64,000 nucleotides of DNA. Source: Archivesica marissinica (taxonomy: Eukaryota > Mollusca > Bivalvia > Venerida > Vesicomyidae). The stretch is from the NCBI GenBank assembly GCA_014843695.1, contig CM026404.1, positions 83,197,787 through 83,261,786 on the forward strand, in the 5' to 3' direction. Shown in pieces: positions 15,229 to 24,839 of the stretch. How positions within the stretch are numbered: position 1 is the first letter of the stretch; every line of letters starts with the position of its first letter. The position numbers and the translations under genes were made by a program. The notes under the pieces are model-generated. The model did no database searches. It was not told where the DNA came from and saw nothing but the letters and a program-made list of their open reading frames with translations.

Positions 15229-15572
15229 GCGTGTTCACTCCAGAGGCCTCCAGGTGCGAAAGGCCCGGAGTCCGCGCATCGCTGGAGCCGTTACGATTGT
15301 ACCCTTAGACAAGGCATTTAAATTCCACTGTACCTTTTCCTGAAGAGATTAGTCATTTTAGATTTTGGAGGATAGTGCAATGCTACAGACAGAGAACCAT
15401 TCCAGAGCCTCATCTGGTTCTTTTACGTGCACGGTGTAAAGCACCGACACTGATGTTTTTTGCTTTTTTTAAATTTATCGTCGCTACCGGTTGCCCATAT
15501 GAGCGACGCCTCCTGAAGAGATTAGTCATTTTAGATGTTGGAGGATAGTGCAATGATACAGACAGAGACAAC
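15229..15572. mobile_element. Mosaic of SINE fragments (family A, then family D minus strand)
   Basis: 15229-15342 carries the B-box and middle of family A (GGAGCCGTTACGATTGTACC, AGGCATTTAAATTCCAC) on the plus strand. It runs without a break into family D on the minus strand (15343-15455; CTGAAGAGATTAGTCATTTT to GTGCACGGTGTAAAGCACCG). A second minus-strand D fragment follows at 15470-15572, beginning with its tail end ATTTATCGTCGCTACCGG. The joins look like insertion and recombination between old copies. Confidence 0.75.
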
Positions 15573-16093
15573 ATTGATTTGAATGGTTGATTCATAGTTT
15601 TATAGTCAGGTGAACGAAGTTTGATACTAAGTTTGAGATTGGAGAAGAGTTTCATAACCTCAGGTGTTTTATAACAATGGGAACCCAACTAATAATCGAC
15701 AATTATGTGTCATAGCTAATGGTATATTGTATACCGTTAACGGTTGTTAAGAATTATAATTTAAAGTTTAAAGCAGCATTACATCGTAATAAAGGATGTT
15801 TTGGGGAAAATCTAAATACTAATGTGTGTGTGTTTACAAAAAAAGAAATAGTCGCTCAGAAACGATAAAATTCCAATAAATTTAAACCGTCGTATACGCG
15901 AATTTGTTTATCAACACACGAAATGTAAACACGCACAGCTCGCATGCGTGAAACAACAGAGGATGTAGAAAACAACGTATATATTTTGAACATGAAATAC
16001 TATCTATCTATCTTCCTCTAATGTCGAATCCCGCTCGGGGATGTAGAAATGTCCCTAAAAGACTTAGCTAACAGAGGTATGAATCAACATATC
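15573..16093. other. Non-coding stretch
   Basis: AT-rich sequence with no recognisable gene or repeat family. It ends at the target duplication of the SINE that follows. Confidence 0.5.
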
Positions 16094-16106
16094 AAGTAAT
16101 TTAATT

Positions 16107-16342
16107 GGTGGAAGTCGTGATAGCGCAGTGGATGCGCGTTCGCTTCAGGTGCGAAAGGTCCGGAGTTCGAGCCCCACTGGAGCCGTTACGATTGTGCCCT
16201 TAGGCAAGGCATTTAAATTCCACGTTGCCTCTTCTCTCTCCCTCGTGGCGATGGATTCCATCAGGAATGAGGTCTCGAGAGTGATTTATATAAGTTGAAA
16301 TAACTTGTTTCGCAATCGAGCTAAAATAAATTTGTATAAACT
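16107..16342 (+). mobile_element. SINE family A, full-length copy with 13-bp target duplication
   Basis: A tRNA-derived SINE. An A-box-like GATAGCGCAGTGGATGCG is followed by a B-box-like GGAGTTCGAGCCCCACTGG, then a body (GCAAGGCATTTAAATTCCAC) and a 3' tail (AACTTGTTTCGCAATCG, ATAAATTTGTATAAACT). It is bracketed by a perfect 13-bp direct repeat AAGTAATTTAATT at 16094-16106 and 16343-16355, the expected mark of target-primed insertion. This is the reference copy used to recognise the partial ones at 15229, 37085, 48735 and 58405. Confidence 0.92.
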
Positions 16343-16458
16343 AAGTAATTTAATTAATAAAGACAACGTGGGACAAATGGGGACAATGCATTCCGAATGT
16401 AAACAAGTGCGGACGATGTGTTCCGGTTGTAAACAAGTGCGTGACAGATCGACTCGGA

Positions 16459-16600
16459 AAGTCCTACTCCGGGTACGCCGGTTTCCTCCCACACGAATGA
16501 CCACATTTACACTGTCATCCGCGCCAACGAGAGTGATTAATATAAGTTGTTAAAACTTGCTTCGCAATCGTTGTAAAATAAAATAAAGCTTAAAGTTTAA
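16459..16600 (+). mobile_element. SINE family F, 5'-truncated
   Basis: The sequence from CTACTCCGGGTACGCCGGTT through CCCACACGAATGACCAC to ATTAATATAAGTTGTTAAAA and CTTGCTTCGCAATCGTTG matches the 3' two thirds of the complete family F copy at 37397-37649. The tRNA-like head is missing. The 3' tail is similar to that of family A. Confidence 0.85.
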
Positions 16601-16713
16601 ATTTTCACACTCCGGATAGTTTCGGTTTCTGTATGGTATTTTTCAGTGTTCCTGGTATGTGCAAGCGCGCACTGATAGCAAGATGATTAGCGCCCCAATT
16701 GAACCAGACAGAC

Positions 16714-16873
16714 GACACGTCACTGGGGCAAACGTCTGGTTACCCAGCGCTAAATTTAGAAACACACAATTTGTAAATTCTGTGAATGAATAGGACACGT
16801 CACTGATTCAAACGTCTGGTTACCCAGCGCTAAATTTAGAAACACACAATTTGTAAATTCTGTGAATGAATAG
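16714..16873. repeat. 80-bp perfect-period tandem duplication
   Basis: Two consecutive copies of an 80-bp unit (16714-16793 and 16794-16873), beginning GACACGTCACTGG or GACACGTCACTGA and ending GTGAATGAATAG. Only a few differences separate them, so the duplication is recent. No coding content. Confidence 0.9.
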
Positions 16874-16877
16874 GACA

Positions 16878-16977
16878 CGCATGATCTCTAAACGGAGTCG
16901 AACCATATTGTGTTAATATATAGAACCACTGGATTCCCAGTCCATCGTGTTAACTACTGTACTACGTATCCGTCTGT
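16878..16977 (-). mobile_element. tRNA-like SINE head (family D type), degenerate
   Basis: On the minus strand the sequence reads GGATACGTAGTACAGTAG, then an anticodon-arm-like GATGGACTGGGAATCCAG, and later GGTTCGACTCC. This is the layout of the family D head, but an 18-bp insertion splits the arm before the B box. The D body is absent. It is too degenerate to be a tRNA gene. Confidence 0.55.
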
Positions 16978-17067
16978 AGCAAAAATGTGGATTAGATAGT
17001 CTAGCTGTGTTAAAATCTATTATTAGTAGGACAAATGACGTGGGAACACTGAGTCGTATGATGTGAT

Positions 17068-17619
17068 CACAGGGATTCGGCACGTTTGGGGGTACTAGTA
17101 TATATATTTAAGTACAGGGATTCTACTCTGTGGGATGTCAGATTTCGCATCGATCAGTAAAATGGCCCTATCTGAAATAATTTTGTACAAAGCTGTCCAA
17201 ATATAACGCCTATCCCGAGACTTTATATTGTTCTTCAAATAAAACACAACTTTAAGCTGCATGCATGTATACTTTGCAAACAATTGCCACAGACATTGGC
17301 CATAGCAGGTCACATTTCCATACTAGGACACGGGTTCTGTCAGCAACAAAAATTAATCTTCGACGGGAGAGTTTTAACTGTGAATAACAGTATCAATAAA
17401 ATGTGTTTCCACTAACGTGTAGATTTATTCGGCAAAAATGTACGTCAAAAAGAGATTTCGTAGCATTTTCAATTTGTTTTGAACATTTCTAAAGCGGCGC
17501 AATTCGCGTTGAAACGAGCGTTGAAACGAGCGTTCTGATTGGATTATTAGAATGTAACAAGATGGTTTGTTTTATATGAAGAATAATCATAATCCAATCA
17601 GAACGCTCGTTTCAACGTG
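17068..17619. mobile_element. Non-autonomous DNA element (CACAGGG family), 8-bp target duplication
   Basis: A 552-bp element flanked by a perfect 8-bp direct repeat GATGTGAT at 17060-17067 and 17620-17627. The left end begins CACAGGGATTCGGCACG; the right end finishes with CGCTCGTTTCAACGTG. The interior is the reverse complement of most of 32437-33035. An internal inverted repeat (CGTTGAAACGAGCGTTCTG near 17519-17545 against 17600-17618) makes the right end fold back on itself. Eight-bp duplications fit hAT or P-like transposases; no transposase is encoded. The frame at 17095-17313 is probably just non-coding sequence shared by both copies. Confidence 0.85.
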
Positions 17620-17911
17620 GATGTGATCAGTCGTTGCTAGGAATACAGTTTAGGGAAATTGTGTTTTCGAGCATCTGAATTTCACAATTTGCCAAGGGAC
17701 ATGATCCCACACCCCTTAGCACCGTCGGGTTCTACAACATTCCACGACGTTGTAACTATTCTAAATAATGATTTCATGTCACACCCAATTTTTTCAAACC
17801 TGGCTACGGCCCTGAGACAGCAATGGAATCCCGGGTGAGCCCATCACAGACTCCTACAAGAGTCAACCAAAATATCTACCACTTATTGGCGTCAAACGTA
17901 TATGTTCTTGT

Positions 17912-18108
17912 TTAACCCGTAACTCTGCCAAATTAATTGGACGGAAAGTGCAAACAACGTTAGATTCAGATCAGCCGCGGAGCAACGCACAGTCTGATCA
18001 TGATCGGAGTTGTTTGCTATTCAGACACGTGTTGTTTTAGCTTCACTATCCGAAAAGCAAACAGTATAGAGCCTGATTATATGCTGTTTGCACGTTCTGT
18101 TGTAACAT
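17912..18108. mobile_element. TTAA-type MITE, degenerate copy
   Basis: Begins TTAACCCGTAACTCTGCC and contains the core shared by this MITE group: GCAAACAACG, CTGATCATGATCGGAG, GTTGTTTGCTATTCAGACA and GCAAACAGTATAGAGCCTG in inverted arrangement. The right terminus is eroded. Related better-preserved copies are at 24286-24518 and 38495-38731. Confidence 0.65.
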
Positions 18109-18204
18109 AATGGGGTTATATGTTGATTATGTTAATTAAATACCTCCATAATTAGTTGTATAGCATGCTGCATATTCATAAGTATTGGTCTATTTCTAAT
18201 AATG

Positions 18205-18482
18205 ACAGACGGATCTGTAGTCAAGTAGTAACACGCTGGACTGGTAATCCAGGGTGGGTTCGATCCCCCGTCTGACCATAATAAAATTAACAGTCTTTCA
18301 GGTGGGACGTTAAACCGAGGTCTCGTGTCGGTGCTTTACATCGTGCACGTAAAAGAACCAGATGAGACTCTGGTCTGTATCATTGCACTATCCTCCAACA
18401 TCTAAAATGACTAATCTCTTCAGGAGGCGTCCCTCATATGGGCAACCGGTAGCGACGATAAATAAACGTAAACAAACAAACC
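18205..18482 (+). mobile_element. SINE family D, full length, with 10-bp target duplication
   Basis: A 278-bp SINE bounded by TCTAATAATG at 18195-18204 and 18483-18492. The head resembles tRNA-Thr: GGATCTGTAGTCAAGTAG, an anticodon arm CTGGA-CTGGTAA-TCCAG (GGT in the loop), and GGGTTCGATCCCCC. The body includes AGTCTTTCAGGTGGGACG, TCGGTGCTTTACATCGTGCA and CACTATCCTCC. The conserved tail is TCATATGGGCAACCGGTAGC followed by GACGATAAATAAACGTAAA. This is the commonest SINE in the window and the reference for the other D copies. Confidence 0.93.
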
Positions 18483-18492
18483 TCTAATAATG

Positions 18493-19000
18493 CTGTATAC
18501 GGTCGTTATACAAGGCAATTATACATGGAACTGTACTAACTGTTTATGTTGGCAGAGAAGCAAGTACATTTGGCAGAAAAACAAGTATACTTGGCGTGGA
18601 CATCCCTTACATGTATGCCTGATCAGCATATTAACGGTTTTCCCACACATGTGTGCTATTACATCAGAAATGTACTCTAATGTTTAAGCTTAAACATTAC
18701 AATTCTAAAATAGTAACTTGTTATTTTCCGAATAAGCGAGTGCTTGCACCAAAACAATATATCCGAATTGATATATTGAGTGACAGTTATACCAAACATG
18801 TTTATTGGAACACCTGTAGCTTGCCATTTTATGGAATACATGTCCAAGCTTGCTTCTCTATAAACTATGAGATACATTTAGATTAGGGAGGGGGGAGACG
18901 AACTTGGATTTTGTAAGCGCCGTATGGTGCTTATGCACATAGTAACAATTTAACGTGAAATAAATACTTATGTTGTAAACTTAGAACTTTTACTATACGA
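18493..19000. other. Non-coding stretch
   Basis: No recognisable gene, repeat or element. Short open frames (for example 18490-18687 and 18653-18886) lack any family resemblance. Confidence 0.5.
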
Positions 19001-19004
19001 TTAC

Positions 19005-19083
19005 GGTACACTGTGCCGTCTGATCAGGCTCTATACTGTTTGCAAAATCGACTTTTGTTGCGATTGGCAAGCTACGGGTTAAA
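19005..19083. mobile_element. Half of a TTAA-type MITE
   Basis: GTGCCGTCTGATCAGGCTC, TATACTGTTTGCAAA and GCGATTGGCAAGCTACGGGT followed by TAAAA match the right half of the MITE group seen at 46222-46400. The left half is absent. Confidence 0.6.
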
Positions 19084-19389
19084 ATTCGCCGACAAGTTAT
19101 TTACATTATACTTACTTAGATGGCACAAGAACTCACGCGTTTGAATCTACATTACAAAAAAATCCAGGGGGTGGGGAACCTCGGACCACCACCTGACGTT
19201 CCCTCCCACACATACCCATGTCTCGTCGCCCTGCGCCTCAATGCGCGTATTTTCAATTTGACACTATATATGGCCCTGGTCTCATGGTCTAGTAGTAGCT
19301 GCTATGTGGCTCTGGATTCTAATACAAGGCTAATAGAACAAAGGGGGAACAATGGGGTAGTCACTTAAGTACCCATTAGTGAGGCCGTC

Positions 19390-20870
19390 CGTCCATATAT
19401 ATGTATGTACATCCGTATATATGTACGTCAGTTGCATGTTCGTGCCCGGGCTGTCATTTTGTCATGCACAGGGTTTCCCCCCAAATAACTACGCACACAT
19501 GTTTGTCACGTCAATGCGATTTTTCGCGTTCTAGACCAGGCTCCCTACCTCAAAGGTCGAGATCGCACTGAGGTTAAAGGTCAAATATTGTTATATTTCG
19601 TGTTCTGGCTGTAGATTAGTGGTACATGTAGGATTTTCAAATAACTACACACAAATGTTAGCCACATGTATATGACGCATCGCGTCCAAGTCACGGGACC
19701 CGACCTCAGAGGTCAAGGTCACACAAGACCCGTGACCCGACCTCAAAGGTCAAGTTCACACTTACAGGAGGTTTAATATCAAATATTGGTATAACATATA
19801 GTGTCCGCTCTGTAGCTATGTCATCGATGAGGGGAGTCTGAAATAATGTGGCACACATGTTCCCCCATGTGAAGATGATATGTCGCGTCCAAGACCCGTG
19901 TCTCTACCGAAAAGGTCAAGGTCGCACAAGACCCGTGTCCCTACCGAAAAGGGCAAGGTGACACTTGGTAATATTAGTATATTTCTTGTCCATGCTGTTG
20001 CTTTGTCATGCATGGGAGGATTTTCAAATAACAACACATGCATGTCCGACTAGCGCAGTGATTAGTGCGCTCGCTTCTCATCAATGCGATCCTCGGACCG
20101 AGATGGATGTGAGATGATACGCAGGTCGCCCGATCGGACAGGTGGGTTTTCTCCGGGTACTCCGGTTTCCTCTCACACGAATGACCACATTTACGTTTTC
20201 AACCGCACCAACGAGAGTGATTAATATAAGTTGTTAAAGCTTGCTTCGCAATCGTTGCACGTGACCTGACCTTAACGGTCATGGTAACAATTAGAGATTA
20301 ACGGTCAACTATTGGTATAATATAATCATTGTGTCCCTTCATTAACTTATTTTTTAAAATAATATTTGATTGCATCCACCCCCCCCCCATACATTACATT
20401 ACACACAATGAAATACGTAGAAAACAATATGAAATTATATTAGGATTTACTATTGCTGTACTTAATCTGGGGAAAAGGCAAATGGGTTGGGCTACAAGTT
20501 ATGACAATATTATTTACAGCCCTTCCCACGTTCATTAACTTCATGGGGATTTTGAAAGAATGTGGCTCAATCCACCCCATATGAAGACGGCTTGTCGTGT
20601 CCAGGTCCCGAGTCCGTCCCTAGTTCAATGGTCAATGTCAAATGTGGGAGGTTAAGTTCAAATATTCGTATTTTTCGTGTCAGGGCTGTAGCTTTGTCAC
20701 GTATGACGTGATTTTCAAATAACTATGCACACAATGTTCGCTGCACTATAAACGACAAGTCGCTTCCATTATCCGGGATATTAACTCATAGGTTAATGTC
20801 ACACTTACAGATTAAAAGTCAAATATTGGTAACATATGTCCGTGTCCGCTCTATTACTGTGCCATGGTCC
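19390..20870 (+). repeat. Degenerate ~180-bp tandem repeat with AGGTCAAGGTCA motifs
   Basis: About seven diverged units, each containing a GTGTCCGGGCTGTAGCTTTG-like segment, GATTTTCAAATAACTACACA, a TGTCGCGTCCAAGACCCG-like segment, then AAAGGTCAAGGTCACAC and TCAAATATTGGTATA. Landmarks lie near 19440, 19605, 19802, 19987, 20330, 20680 and 20842. A family F SINE (20042-20259) interrupts the array. It has no coding signal; similar mosaics are, to my knowledge, common in mollusc genomes. Confidence 0.75.
20042..20259 (+). mobile_element. SINE family F inserted in the ~180-bp repeat
   Basis: Head GTCCGACTAGCGCAGTG, GCGCTCGCTTCTCATCAATG, B-box region GATCCTCGGACCGAG (eroded), then GACAGGTGGGTTTTCTCCGG, CACACGAATGACCACATTTA and tail GCTTGCTTCGCAATCGTTG. 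The repeat resumes right after the tail (TGACCTGACCTTAACGGTCA). Confidence 0.88.
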
Positions 20871-21027
20871 CCCATGGATAATGGGGTTGTGACATAATGC
20901 GTCCCAATTAATGTTCCTCGGTTGATTAATACGTACATACCGGGTATTTACCATATAAAAATGTATACGCGATACAATCACCATAGTTACATACAATTAT
21001 ATATAAGCATGTATATTTTCATCAACC

Positions 21028-21425
21028 ATTGAACAGACGGATCTGTATTCCAGTGGTAACACTCTGGGCTGGTAATCCAGAGATCGCAGGTTCGATCCCC
21101 CGTCTGACGGATGGAACTTTAAGCCGAGGTCTCGTGTCAGTGCTGTACACCGTGCACGTAAATGAACCGGTTGCCCATTTGAGCGAGGCCTCCTGAAGAG
21201 ATTAGTCATTTCAGATTGTTGGAGGATAGTGCATGATACAGACAGAGACGCATTACAGAATCTCTGGTTCTTTTACGTGCACGATGTAAAGCACCGACAC
21301 GACACCTCGGTTTAACGTCCCATCTGAAAGACTGCTAATTTTATTATCAGACGGGGGATCGAACCTGCGATCCCTGGATTACCAGTCCAGCGTGTTACAA
21401 CTGGACTACAGATCCGTCTGTTCAT
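21028..21425. mobile_element. Two family D SINEs head-outward, forming a foldback
   Basis: A plus-strand D head and shortened body (from TGAACAGACGGATCTGTA to about 21180) is followed directly by a nearly complete minus-strand D copy ending TACAGATCCGTCTGTTCA. The two tRNA heads therefore face outward as an inverted repeat of about 150 bp, and even the flanking TGAA/TTCA is symmetrical. The plus copy lacks about 60 bp of body; the junction lies in the shared CGGTTGCCCATTTGAGCGAG tail. Confidence 0.85.
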
Positions 21426-21429
21426 ATCC

Positions 21430-21652
21430 CAACGCTTGCTTTAAGCTTTAACAACCTATATTAATCATTCTCGTTGGCTCGGATGAAATCGTAACTGTGG
21501 CCATTCATGTGGGAGGAAAACGGAGTACCCGGAGAAAACCAACCTGTCCGATATGGTGACCACTGTACCATCTCACATACTTCCCGGTCCGAGGATCGAA
21601 CTCAGGTTTCTTTGGTGAAAAGCGAGCACGCTAACCACTGCGCTAATCGGAC
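21430..21652 (-). mobile_element. SINE family F, minus strand
   Basis: Reverse complement of the family F consensus: tail near 21435 (AACAACCTATATTAATCATT), GGCCATTCATGTGGGAGG, GGAGTACCCGGAGAAAACC, B box GGATCGAACTCAGG and head CTAACCACTGCGCTAATCGG. It directly abuts the SINE D foldback. Confidence 0.88.
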
Positions 21653-21858
21653 AACACTTGCTTACTTTCGCTTTCGTTGTTTACATATATATTATAAGAA
21701 TCATACGGTGCATCAATGAGTGATACAATCAATATCCGTGAATAGGATGCATAACCCTCGTAGCCGTGAGGTCTAACTACAGTAATGGGACAGCCAAATA
21801 TTGAGGCCCGGTATTACCTAAATTTGAGTCTTTTATTGATATAAAATTATGTGTGTTT

Positions 21859-22240
21859 TACGTTTACTTATCTTCGCTACCGGTTGACCATATGTATGTA
21901 TGTTCCATTAATGTCAACCCCCTTGAGGGGACCTAGACATGTTTTCCTGGGCAGGCTTAGCCGACCTAAGTGGTTAACCAGTACTAAGCAATGTGTGTGA
22001 CGTGTCTTGCCCAATGACACTACATACGTGGCCTGACCGAGTATCGAACCCGGGACCGTTCGATTCAAAATCCGACGCTCTACCACTGGACCACGGACGC
22101 CACATATGAGCAACGCCTTCTAAAGAGATTAGTCATTTTAGATTTTGGAGGTTAGTGCAATGATACAGACATACACATTCCAGAATCTTCTCGGATAAAA
22201 GCACCGACACGAGACATCGGTTTAAATTCCCAAGGGATAT
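21859..22240 (-). mobile_element. SINE family D (minus), split by a family E SINE
   Basis: The D tail (CGTTTACTTATCTTCGCTAC, CGGTTGACCATATG) at 21859-21894 continues at 22103 with CATATGAGCAACGCC, AGAGATTAGTCATTTTAG and GCACCGACACGAGACATCGG. The gap between is the family E copy at 21895-22102. CATATG is repeated at 21889-21894 and 22103-22108, a 6-bp target duplication. The tRNA-like head of D is missing. Confidence 0.88.
21895..22102 (-). mobile_element. SINE family E, nested inside SINE D
   Basis: Reverse complement of family E. On the minus strand: head GGCGTCCGTGGTCCAGTGG, GTAGAGCGTCGGATTTTGAA, B box CGGGTTCGATACTCGGTCA, then GTGTCATTGGGCAAGACACG, ACTTAGGTCGGCTAAGCC and a tail with a CATACATA run. 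The match to the copies at 24632, 31256 and 34450 is close. It is younger than the D copy it splits. Confidence 0.9.
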
Positions 22241-22920
22241 ACTATTAATATTAGTATGGTCACTTGGTCAGCGATCATTGGGTGCGCAGTTTCAACTATT
22301 GATATATCGGAACAGAAGAGATTATTTATATTAGATATGTTATTAACCGTATATATGACGCTGTCCTAACAGGTACACCAATGTCGTATCCCTTTTTTCC
22401 TGACCAGCGATAGAAACGCTTACGAGATCCCTAAACTCCCTTACTGGAAACACATGTCCGAATACGCCTTCAGCTTATTAGATATCTATTCTCAAAAGTC
22501 TAGCGATCCTGTATTTGAATCTCGAGGGTCTGTATGTCCTTTATCTGGATCTCGAGGGTCACTAGTCTGTGAAATAACTATTCCTAATACCAGCCAGCAA
22601 AATGCAATGTGTGCGGAATGCTTGGATTGAGTAAAAGATGTTACAACAATGTTCATAGAAATTCCACATTCAGTTTCGCATCTATTAATAAAGATGATAC
22701 AAACTATTATTATCAGCAATTTTTCAAAAATATATATTGTAGCGTGATGGTTTCCCCAAATTGAAACAGAAAATGCATTATGAGAATCAGTTGCTACAAG
22801 CCTATATAAATAGGTTCACGACTGACTATTCACAAAGGAGGATTATATACGCATAGCGCATATATATTCAGTACTGCCATTGACAGCTAAATAGGTGAGC
22901 CCTTTATTTTTTGAAAATTA
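22241..22920. other. Non-coding stretch upstream of a LINE 3' end
   Basis: No recognisable gene or repeat. A short direct repeat (ATCTCGAGGGTC) occurs at about 22519 and 22549. Confidence 0.5.
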
Positions 22921-23450
22921 GAAGTGTTACTTGGAATTTGGAATTCATTGCCTCACTCAGTTCAAAATGCTCCAACTATCCAACAGTTCAAAATTCTCTA
23001 CTTAAGGTGGCACTATAACAATTCAAACTAATCGCGCACTTCTACTGTTATTATAAACGTGTATTGCGATTGCTATATTTATTAGAATCGTAAATATGAC
23101 TGTCTTTAAGTTGATTTCATACATATTTTGAAGATACCACTACAAGTCAAATCTGCATATTGTTAGATAAGATCTAGCATCATAAATTGTCTCATTCCCA
23201 TTTTCTACTCTGCTAGCCAAGTCCATATATCATCATTTTCCATTACATTAGTTTCTCTATTTTTCAGCTTTTACATTACTATATTATTCCAATGTGCAGT
23301 TCTCACTTATAGTGCTATGTTTTGATTGCATTTGATTGTATATATGTTGAGGGCCTCATGGTAGATTAACTTTTGTTAAATGAGTACTCTCGTTAAATAA
23401 AGTCTTTATTATTATTATTATTATTATTACTATTCTGATCATAATTGACA
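22921..23450 (+). mobile_element. LINE 3' end (ORF2 C-terminus plus 3' UTR)
   Basis: The plus strand at about 22925-23005 encodes IWNSLPHSVQNAPTIQQFK, the hallmark C-terminal motif of Jockey/CR1-type non-LTR retrotransposon ORF2 (WNSLP, then a short spacer and a basic/hydrophobic segment). After the frame stops comes a typical 3' UTR ending TTAAATAAAGTCTTTATTA and an (ATT)n tail at about 23410-23440. Everything upstream of the last ~25 codons is lost, as in most 5'-truncated LINEs. Confidence 0.8.
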
Positions 23451-23502
23451 TAACTTATTATTTTACACTTGCTTTTGATTAAATATATGTCTTCTTTTTT
23501 TA

Positions 23503-23567
23503 AACGTTTATTTATCGTCGCTACCGGTTACCCATATTGAGCGACGCCTCCTGAAGAGATTAGTTAT
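23503..23567 (-). mobile_element. SINE family D tail fragment
   Basis: ACGTTTATTTATCGTCGCTA, CCGGTTACCCATATTGAGCG and ACGCCTCCTGAAGAGATTAG: the 3' ~65 bp of family D on the minus strand, truncated after GATTAGT. Confidence 0.85.
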
Positions 23568-24285
23568 AATGAAGAACATACTTTCCTTTTGAAAAGCTCG
23601 ACAAATTATTTGGACTTGATTTTGCTAAACGTCCGCATATATTTACAGCATCGCGTTATTGTAATTTTAATGTAGCAATACGGAAACGTTATATCCAAAT
23701 ATGTAAACTATCAAAAAACAATCTGGTATTGTCACACGACGGGCCGGGACCAAAACGGAGAGAACCCCCACGTGATTCGTTTTTCTCCGTATGTATACAT
23801 GTGAGGGTGTACAGGATAGGAATCGATCCCATCAACGGGTTCCCAATGGTATTATTTTATGAGCATGTTTGTGTCTTAATTAAAGTGGTTTTCCAAGAAA
23901 AAAATGATAAATTTAGATGAAATGGATTAACCTTCAAATATAACGCACGTGACTCTTTTTATTTTCTGAAATCGTCGAGGTCACATACAATCTAAGCAAT
24001 TGTAAATATCAACTCACTGCACGTTTCTATCGTTTCACACTTGCAGGAGCGGAGTTATAACATTTGACGAATATTTGATATTGTGGCTAGCACGTGATTG
24101 TAATATTCTTCTAAGCGATTGAAAGCAAATAGGTAAGCAATATTTATAAGCATCACTAATTGTTTTGTGTTTAACCAATATGTATATAAATAGGATATAA
24201 GCAAAAAACGAGCCAATGTGTAAAATATTGAACTGTTTGAGGAGGGTATGTTTCATATTGGATCCGTTTGAGGCTTATATCTTAC
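23568..24285. other. Non-coding stretch
   Basis: AT-rich sequence without a recognisable gene. Open frames at 23729-23920 and 24035-24256 show no family resemblance. Confidence 0.5.
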
Positions 24286-24518
24286 TTAACTCTTTCAGTG
24301 CCGAATAAATTCAGAGCATGTGCAAACAACATAGATCAGTAACGCCGCGTCTGATCAGGATCTATGTTGTTTGCTATTCGGACAGGTGCTTCAGCTCCAC
24401 GGTCTGAAGAGCAATCAGCATATAGCCTGATCAGACGGTATGTTCTATTCTGTCCGATCGGGTTCTCTACTTTTTTTACAAAGTCGCTTTTATGCGACAT
24501 TGGCGCTGAAAGAGTTAA
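24286..24518. mobile_element. TTAA-type MITE with intact terminal inverted repeats
   Basis: TTAACTCTTTCAGTGCCG at the left pairs with TGGCGCTGAAAGAGTTAA at the right. Inside are two inverted blocks around GCAAACAACATAGATC, CTGATCAGGATCTATG and TTGTTTGCTATTCGGACA. Ending in TTAA on both sides is the signature of piggyBac-type (TTAA target) elements. Non-coding, 233 bp. Confidence 0.88.
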
Positions 24519-24631
24519 AGCACACACGTATGCGAGTAGCCAGATCTTACTAATTACAATTTTTAATTTCGTACATGTACGCGTAGGATTTAATATAATA
24601 CTCTGATTCGTTTTAAAGCAGTCCCATAGAG

Positions 24632-24836
24632 TGGCGTCCGTGGCCCAATGGTAGAGCGTCGGATTTGGAATCGAACGGTCCGGGTTCGATCCTCAGTCAG
24701 ACCACGTATGTAGTGTCATTGAGCAAGGCACCTCACACATTGCTTAGTACTGGTTAACCGCTATGGCCTGCTAAACATGCCCAGGAAAACATGTATATGT
24801 CCCCGGAAGGGGTTTGACATTAATGGAACATACATA
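24632..24836 (+). mobile_element. SINE family E, near full length
   Basis: tRNA-like head GGCGTCCGTGGCCCAATGG, GTAGAGCGTCGGATTTGGAA, B box CCGGGTTCGATCCTCAGTC, body GTGTCATTGAGCAAGGCACC and GCTTAGTACTGGTTAACCGC, tail ending TAATGGAACATACATAC. It is followed within four bases by the TIR element at 24840. Confidence 0.9.
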
Positions 24837-24839
24837 CAG

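Noticed and set aside
18205..18290. tRNA-Thr gene (and tRNA-like heads at 24632, 30667, 37397)
   Set aside because: Each is followed by a repeated SINE body and tail and, where measurable, flanked by target duplications; acceptor stems do not pair.
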